From contig CM041103.1 in the NCBI GenBank assembly GCA_023079485.1, positions 10,846,503 to 10,910,502 on the forward strand: 64,000 bases of DNA, written 5' to 3'. A program made the position numbers and the translations under genes. The notes under the pieces are model-generated. The model was given only the letters and a program-made list of their open reading frames with translations, was not told the origin of the DNA and made no database searches. Position 1 is the first letter of the stretch; each line of letters starts with the position of its first letter. This document shows positions 27,801 through 36,800 of the stretch, piece after piece. This DNA comes from Archilochus colubris (Eukaryota; Chordata; Aves; Apodiformes; Trochilidae).

Positions 27801-30800
27801 ATTGATGGTATGCAAGAATAAAAAGTCTGATTAGAGCTTTTTTTTCTCCATTCAACCTGTTTTTCAGTAACAAAAATAAGAAGAACAGAGTCTGTCCCTT
27901 CTGATATCAATAATCCAGTAGACAGACCAACAGAGCCACAATTTGGAACTCTTCCCAAAGCACTAACTAAAAAGGTACGTGGTGTCTGAAGTGAGTCTTG
28001 TGTCTGTCAGTCACTAAGAAGCTACACACAATAAGGAGAGGTGGCAGCAGTATGTTACTGACTAGAGCAAGAACGGCACCCTGAGCTTTCACTTTGCAAG
28101 ATTTTGGTATGTGACATTTTCTCCATGTAAAATGTAAGTTATGCACAGCTCCAGCTGACTGCTCACTTAGAAAAACTATGTTTGACTGAGGCTGGAGACA
28201 GCTTTCCTTTCTCATTGTTCAGTAAACACTGAGGGGAATTCTTTCCTCCCTTGCTTTGAAGGAGCATCCACCAGCAATAAATCACCTGGACTCCAGCAGT
28301 AATCCTTCTTCTACAACCTCATCCACACCATCCTCTCCAGCACCTTTCCAGTCTTCCAACCCTCCCAGTGCAACACCTCCTCCAAACCCCTCTCCCATGG
28401 GGCAGAGAGATGGGCGATTTAACTTCCCAGGTAAGCTCAGCTTTTCCAGGTGACCTCTGCCAAGGCCAGAGAGGCCTCTCTGTCCAAGACTTCAGAGTAG
28501 TTGCAGCTTTCTGAATACAAGCTTGTGTCTTTAACAAGGAGTGAAGGTGTATCTTGCTACCTGATAGAGAAAATGAACTGTTCTTAAATGTTTTCAAGTG
28601 GTATGGACAACACAGCTTTGCAGGGGACAGATTGTCCAAGAGTGCTGGCACCTTTCTTAAATGTTTTGATCTATTTTCTCCTTTTTTTTGAAAAGGATTA
28701 AAAAAACCTATTCTTTCTCCTTCCCTTACTCATTGTATTGTAAAATGCTTGCTGCCTGCTGTGCTTGGTCACCAATGGCCTTAAATCATGAGTAAGCTGA
28801 TTGCTAGAGCAGAATGAGAATTGGGATGAATGACTCTACCAGTCCCACAGCCACCACTCATTTTTAAACCACTGACATACATGTATGGTGGAGAAGAATT
28901 TATCCACCATACTTTGTAGATTAAGGACCCAAAAGTGCAGTCTACAACAGAGACAAGGATCTCTGACAAGGGCAAAGATTTACACAGTGAGAATAAAGTG
29001 AATTTCTTTGTTCTGGAAATGAAGACTGACCAGCTGCTACATCTAGCCCTCAACTGTGCTGCATTTTGCATCTAGCTTTTGATCTGTCAGTGAAAGTTGC
29101 TGCTTTAGCCTACTCAAGCCTTTAGTAGAAGGCAGGCTTCTACTGCAGGTGCCTTGTATGAGGACACAGCACTCAAATTCACTGAAATTCACTGAAATAA
29201 AAAGCTTGTGAATTGCTCATGAGCTTCAGCTTCCTTGGGTGCTGAAGCCAGGAGAGCATTGAAGCCCCAGCTTTACCTGGCCCTCTGGCCCAGCATCCCT
29301 GGGCTCTCTGAATTTGCTTCTGCCACTTGAAGTCTGAATGTGTTGTTTCCCACCAGCCTGTTTGCTTATGGTAACAAAGCTCAGAGGTATCATCTGTCAC
29401 AGTCTTCCAAAATGCATGTGCTAAAATTCACCCCCTCAAGCAGGCCCATAATCTACTAATCTGTTGCCCAGCAGTGAGTTGGGACTAATTCATTGAATGC
29501 ATAGGGGGCACTTACTGATCATTCTCTAACTTGTTTTTTTTGTTTGTTTGTTTGTTTTCTCCTGGTAATTATTTTTGCTGTCATTGTTCTAAAAAACACA
29601 ATTAAAAAAAAAAAAAGCTGCCTACTACATTCAGCATAGACAACAATTTATCTTCCCAGGTGAGTTGATCATTTTAATTCTACTAACCAACTGCCAAAAA
29701 GTAACTTGTTTGTAAACTTCTGCATGCTGCCCAGGAATGATAATTCTGCTTTTTTTTTTTTTTTACATTATCTAAAACAGTTAAAATTTTCTCTTATCTC
29801 AGTATGTAACACTGGTAACACTGGACAAGCTAGGTGCAGGATGAACTGTAGCATGGATTAATTTACATGTCCTAGTTCTGTGAGGATGTAAGTATTTCTG
29901 GGCCAACTTGAAGGTGTGGGAGCAGTTCACAGACAAGGACTGACCTTGAGAGACATTACAGATAAGAAGGTGGATAGGAAGACAGCCGAGTTCACTAAAT
30001 ATAGGAGCAAATAAGTACTGGGAAAGATAAACATAGTTTTAAACTAATAGAAGTGTAAAATTATACAGTCTGATGGTGAGTTTGTTTTGTAATTCCTGAA
30101 TAAGCAGCAAATAATAACTATTGCAATGTTAGAAGCTTGACTCTATGAGATTAAAGGGTAAAATATCCATCACAATGTTTCTGCTTTCCCAGAAATTCCC
30201 AGTCCTGCACAAATAGCCCACCCTCCAGAAATTGCTGCAGACACTAAGTAAGTATAGCTTGGAATTCTTCTATTTGTGTGGTGGTTACCTGATAATCTTC
30301 AGATCAGTCTGAATGCATGTTATGTTATGACCAAAACAGAACTTATCATCTGAAAACTTAGGGGACCACTTTAGACAGCAAGAGTGATGCTGGTGTTCCC
30401 AGGTTTATTATGGCACAGGCAGCAGCCCCCATCTGCCTGGGGGGTTCTGCAAACACTGCTGACTGTAACCTCTCTTCTCTCCTTAGTGCTGCTCAGCAGC
30501 CAGACACAGAGGGACAGGAATGTGAAGCAGAGGTAGGTGTTCTGCTCTGCCCTTTTCTACACTCAGAAATGCTGTGTTCAAAGGGCAATTGAAAAGCTGT
30601 GGCCCTGGGACTGCACATGCAGACCAGCTGTGCCTTACCTTAGCTACTGCTGGTTCTACACATTTACCCCTTTTCTAAACTCTTTTCTACACTTGCTGGT
30701 CCTCACCTGCACACACTGACATGCACACACAGAAGATGTCTCTCTGTAGCCACCTGAGGTGGCTTTGATGGGAGGTGTGTTTCTAGAGCTGTAGTCAAGT

Positions 30801-33800
30801 GTGTGCATGTAAGCCCCTGAAGTTCTCTCAAAGCAGCTTTGGTTCTGCCCCACGGATGGCCCTCTCAGCACGTGTTCCCCTTCTCCTTTTGGAAACAGGT
30901 GGAAGAACCAGAGACAAATAAATCAGAACCTGAAGATGATGAGGATGAGGTGGAAGACTTGCCAAACAGACGGCCACACCTGCAAGGGATGATTTATCGC
31001 AAACCCAGCCAGACCAGTGTCTACCTGCAGGAGTGGGACATTCCCTTTGAACAGATTGAACTGGGAGACCCGATTGGCCAGGGACGGTGGGGGAAGGTGT
31101 ACAAGGGAAAGTGGCATGGGGAAGTGGCCATCAGGCTCTTGGAGATAGATGGGAACAATCAGGATCACCTCAAGCTCTTCAAAAAGGAAGTGATGAACTA
31201 CAGACAGACCCGGCACGAGAACGTGGTACTTTTCATGGGAGCATGCATGCACCCTCCTCATTTAGCAATCATTACCAGGTAAGGATACAGCATCTCAGTG
31301 TTAACAGTATATGTGTGTTATACAGATAAATAATATTTATTGTTTTATGTATAAAAATGTCACAATTTAAAAAGTAAACATCTCACTGTAGTCAGGAGGT
31401 GGCAGACATGGATGCAGTCTGTGTTGCTCCGAGTTTAGAGGCTTCTCCTCTTAGGGAGCATATATTTTTTGGCAGTTTTGTTTTAATTTTTGAATTCTTA
31501 AATAATAAGATTGAGAAAGCATGAGGTAAAATAAATGAGGAACAGGCTTTTCCTGTGTCATCCACTTCATTGATTCATAAATCAATGTGTGAGGCTGATA
31601 AAGCTCAGTTACCTGTTCCTTTATGTTCCTGGCTGATTAGGCAAAAATGTTACTATTTTTCTCCCCTCTTCTGTTTTCAGTACTTAGTTAAGGTGAGGAT
31701 GATTTAACCCCTAAATAACAGCTTTTTGAGATATTCACATGCAGGCTGAGTCTAAGTAAGGGCATTAGTCTGGCAGGCAAGTACTGGGTCATTTTCTAAT
31801 TGGCAGTTCCAAAAGGATTTTCCTGCTGAAGTAACCAGTAGCACCAGCAGCACAAGCTGGTGCTCAGATTTTAAAACAGGCCTTGAGATGTCAGAGCAGT
31901 TTAACATTGACTGGGCTTCTGAAGAAATACGTAAATAAGCATTTGTTGCATCTCTCTGAGCATGCCTTAACAGCAGATCTGTCTGTGTGTACATCCACAC
32001 AGGTGTAAATCAACTGTGTCCTTAAAAGTTCTTCAAAGCAGGATTTCTCATTGGTGAAAGAGGGCTGGGTTTCTGTGAGCATGACAAAAAAACCACCTGA
32101 ACTTCCAGCCTTACATTACTATTTTCCCTCAGCATTTTAAAAACCTTTCTTTGGACTGCTCCTCTTTCCTATAGCTTCTGCAAAGGAAGGACACTTCACT
32201 CCTTTGTGAGGGACCCCAAGATATCCCTGGACATAAACAAAACCAGGCAGATAGCCCAGGAGATCATTAAGGTAAGAATATGTTCTGCCCATGCCTCAGC
32301 AAGAGCCCAGAGGCTGCACAGCTGGAGAGGTTCTGCAAGTCTCAGCAGCCCAATGGGGTGTTACTTAAAGTTGTCTGAAAAAAGTGCTAATTTAGTGGGC
32401 AGTAAACTAAGACCCTGTAAGGAGAGAAAAAGAGCTTTTGCTTGTCAGTGAGGGCCTGAGGAGGGAGAATGGGGGTAAAGGGAAGGCTGAAGGAAGGCGT
32501 GCAGGACAGGTTCCCTTCCCCTTTGTCACCAACTGCAGCTAATTTAATGCATTCTAAAGCAGATTGCGTTTTCTCCCAGATTTGCAGTTTTCTGTGCTTG
32601 CTTACAACGTTTCAGTTAATAATAAATAATTACCAGTTGAGCACTAAACTAAGATCTGCTCCCTTGCACCCCTCCCGCATAAGTCAACAGCTGTTGCATC
32701 CCCATTTATCACTTATGCTGGAGCAATGAGAGTAAATGTGTTTTAGAAGGCAAAGCATGCCCAGAGTTAGGCTTGTAAATAATAAAACAAGTTTACATCT
32801 CCATATATTTCCCAGGGCATGGGGTATCTTCACGCAAAGGGGATTGTACATAAGGATCTGAAATCCAAGAATGTTTTCTATGACAATGGGAAAGTTGTGA
32901 TCACTGACTTTGGATTATTTGGAATTTCGGGTGTGGTTCAGGAAGGAAGGTAAGTGGAGGTTTCAATGTTTGGTCCACTTCCAGAATGGTCACTAACCAT
33001 CACAACACATCAACAGTGTAACTTACACAGTGTAAGTGAGGAGTTTTGATTGCTTTAGTATAAACACACCATTTTGGAACACACACTTTGTTTTTTTTAT
33101 AGCAGTTTTTCTACAGTTCCCATAGCACTTTTCTAGGAAGTTATGTCTGGTGTAAGACTCATAACACAGAACAAAGAAAACTCCAAGCCCAAGAATGAGC
33201 TAAAAGGCCAACAATTGGGTATTTTTAATAAGGCAAGAAAATTAGAAAGGAAATGTCAACAAAAACGTTTGAGTAAATAAAATCAAGCCATTAGTTGAAG
33301 CACAGATATAGTCCATAGGCTGCTTCTTGGGTGAAGCAGTAATGTTTCAGCACATCTTTCTTTTGAACTCAGGAGGGAGAATGAACTGAAGCTGCCTCAT
33401 GACTGGTTATGCTACCTGGCTCCTGAAATTGTTCGTGAGATGGCCCCTGGGAAGGATGAAGACAAGCTGCCTTTCTCCAAAGCTGCAGATATCTATGCCT
33501 TTGGGTAAGAGAGCACCTGAGAGTACCAAAGGAATTTTCTAATTGAGAACAGACCTGAGCCTTGTGAGCCAGTGGTCCTCTCTCACAGACTCAGGGTTTT
33601 AGCTAGGATGTATTTTTCTCACCTACTACAAAAGCTGTGGGTGGGAGGGATTTCCTGCACAGCCAGGAAAAGTGGAACAGTGTCAGGGGTTTCTATCTTT
33701 CTCTAACAGCTGGTAAAGACCTGATTTGCCTGTTGCTGTTGCAGGACTGTGTGGTACGAGCTCCAAGCAAGAGAATGGCCTTTCAAGAACCAGCCTGCAG

Positions 33801-36800
33801 AGGCACTAATCTGGCAGATTGGCAGCGGTGAAGGAGTGAAACAAGTCCTGGCAACTGTTAGTTTGGGGAAAGAAGTCAACGTAAGTACCTCAATTGCAGC
33901 AAACCTTCCTTACAGCTATTTATCAAAAAAGAGGGAGCTCCTTTAAAGCAGATACATTTTACTGGCATGATAACTCTCAAGATAAAGGGCAGGAGAGATA
34001 ACAGATTAGAATGGGACACCAGGCTGGATCCTAAGCCTCTGCCCATAACTGTGCTACAGAGGTGGACACAGTGACTGTACAAGTATCCCCAGCCTCTGTG
34101 CAACTGCATCTCTGGCTGGGCTCAGCCAGATGACAGTGCTCAGTCAGTTGCCTGCTCTGCACAGCTGATGTGGAGATAATGAGCCCCAAACCCCCTTTGC
34201 AGGAAATTCTCTCAGCGTGCTGGTCCTTCGATCTCAGCGAGAGGCCGAGCTTCACTGTCCTCATGGATATGCTGGAAAAACTGCCAAAGCTGAATCGCCG
34301 GCTCTCCCACCCGGGGCACTTCTGGAAGTCAGCTGAGTGAGTATCTGCTGCTGCTAACAACAGTTATGCTGCTCAGAATTTGCTAGCTGAACATTTCTGT
34401 GCTTTGTGCTCCTGGGGGTCAGGCCTCTGGCCAGGCAGCAGTGTGCACTTCTGCCTTTCCAGGTACCAGGGAATGATGCAAGGAAGTGCATAATTGTGGC
34501 CATTTACCCCATACTTTGCTCAGTGTTTATATTCATTTACTGAACCCCTAATATTTACTTACGCTCTTTCCCCTTTTTTTTTGATGCTTAATTTATTCAC
34601 TTCTTTACCATAACGCTTCATGATTTTCCTGCAATAGTGTACCATAACTAACCAAACACTTCTGTTTGTCTGACAACTCTCCTGGCATTTTATACTTTGG
34701 TGGGTGTGTCTTGCTTGGGGTTTTGGTTGAAAATGTCACCATTTCTTTTTTGTGCAATTTCCTCAACATTTGTACTGGATCTCTGATACATTAGAGCATC
34801 TAACAACTGAGGCTGTGCATCTCCCTTTCTCATTCCTCCACATCATCCAGCTTCACCTGGGGCATTTTCTCCTATTTTTTTTTACTTATCCTCCCTTGCC
34901 TCAAAGGAAGATTGTCGTATTTCAGTTGTGTTACAAAGCAGCACTTCTTTTGCCTGGAGACTTGCGTGATACAGCAGTGGTCTTTGGTAGTATGATTTCC
35001 TTTCTACAGAACCAGGCTGTACTCCACTGCTATAGTTCTGGGTATCAACACTTCCATGCCCTCATTTCTCTATACAATAAGATGCTCTTGTGTTGCATCA
35101 TTACCTCTGACTGCTTGGACACCCTGTCACCCACCTGGCCAGGCACCACAGAGCAGCCTGAGCCTGGGCTGTCCACACCTTGCCTTGTAGCCAGTCCCAC
35201 TGTCCTCTACCATTGCCTCAGAAATGAACTTGAAGGAATGCCTCCCAGCTGGGCAGTCTGTTCAGGAGAACACTCAGCTCCAGAGCAATTTGCCAAGTGA
35301 TTATTTTGGATTAGTGTTTCCACAGGGAGTTACTCCTGAACAGCTTGTGGAACTGCAGAACCATCTCTTATGTAGTAGCTACCCTAATTATTTTTCCCTG
35401 GGTAGACGAAGCAGCACCCCCTTCTACCCCCAGTAGTGGTGCATGGCAATTTGCATACATTAATACTTTTTCCTCTGCTCAAAGCTTTTAATAGGGGAGA
35501 AGTACTTTAAGTGTCAGTATTAATTATCAGCATTGACAGCTGAATTAGTGCTCATTGAAATGAAAGTGCAGGCAGCTTGGTTGTTGGTCCCCTGCAAGCT
35601 GTTATATTCCAGCCACCCTTGGGAGGCTCTCTGTGGCCGTGCCAGCCAGCCCTACTCAGAGTTAAACCCACTAAAGACCCATTCATGTCCCTCTGACAAA
35701 TCCTCTGAGAAACACTGCACTAACCCTATGCTTTGGTCTGCTCTAAGCTTCACAATGTGTAGTTCTCAAGGGCTTGCTTAAAAAAACTGAAAACTAACTC
35801 TCACGGTGTCTTTTCCCTTCCCTCCTGTATTTCTCTGTAGGTTGTAGCTACTGGTGCAATAATGGGCTCCACCTTGCATGCTTCCATGTGTTGTATCCTA
35901 ACTGGAAACTTGGACAATCACCTTCCATTTAAAAAAGCAAAAACAAACCATGAAATTAACCATGGACATAATCAACACTTTACCCGAATTCTCCTTTTCT
36001 GCCTTTCTCCGCTTGGTGTGGGCTGTGAGCTTGAGTAACAACTCCTGTCTGCAAGATGTTCCCCTCTAACACCGTGGCCATCTTTCACTTCTGAAGCATT
36101 TCAGCAGGCTGGGACCCTCTCCTGGGAAGGCTCTAGTGAGCTGCTCTCTAACTGACCAGGTGCAGGCACCAGGTTGGGGCTCTTCCTGAAACTGGTGTGA
36201 CTTGTGTGTGTCCTACGAGGCTCAGGTGCAGTTTCCCAGCTGCAGCTGGAAATTGTGCCTGTCATCCCCAGTGCTGGGCTGTGGCTTTGTCACTAAAGGT
36301 AACAGGGACTTTGTCACAGGCATGGCTGATGCCTGAACCCTTCACTTGCACTTCCAGCAAGAAGATAGGGGCCAGACTGTGCCCATTTTCCCTTGGGACC
36401 AGAGCCAGCATTGAAGCCAGGGTCAGTTTTGTCAGGGGGTGGGTGAAGCCGGTGCAGCTGTGGAATGGAGGAGGATGATCCTCACTCTGCTGGGAGTGGA
36501 TTGCAGCCCCTCAGCCTGATGGGGTCTAGGCCCCAAGAGGTTCCCAGAGCTGGCCCACCTGGGGCAGCTGGGATCAGCTACAATGCTGTGTAACAAGAGG
36601 AGGAAAGCAGGAACCCCCTGCGGTTTCTCCTCCCCTTGCAAATCTAGTGCTTTCAATTTTATGATTTGCTTCTGTTTACATCCCCCGTTCAGCAAAATGT
36701 CTGACTTAATATTAGGGGCTTTGCAGAACTGCAGGTAACACAGCAAATATGTGCCTTTTTGAGAAAAGGTCTTTTTTCATTTTTTTACTGAGTCATTTTT

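Larger units (their letters stand above)
22567..34202 (+). other. KSR1 introns between listed exons
   Basis: The gaps between the listed exons are introns with GT-AG ends. Those over 300 nt are 22567-23963, 24415-24858, 24864-26296, 26358-27037, 27122-27700, 28431-29617, 29660-30192, 30533-30898, 31279-32174, 32272-32815, 32950-33372 and 33881-34202. I see no other gene in them. A TTTG repeat lies near 29537-29560, upstream of the cassette exon. Confidence 0.85.

Noticed and set aside
33021..33037. ACTTACAC-A-GTGTAAGT inverted repeat
   Set aside because: Short and in an intron; likely chance.
34752..35436. Open frames of 182 and 70 codons in the last KSR1 intron
   Set aside because: No known motif, no fitting splice sites, and mammalian KSR1 has no such tail.
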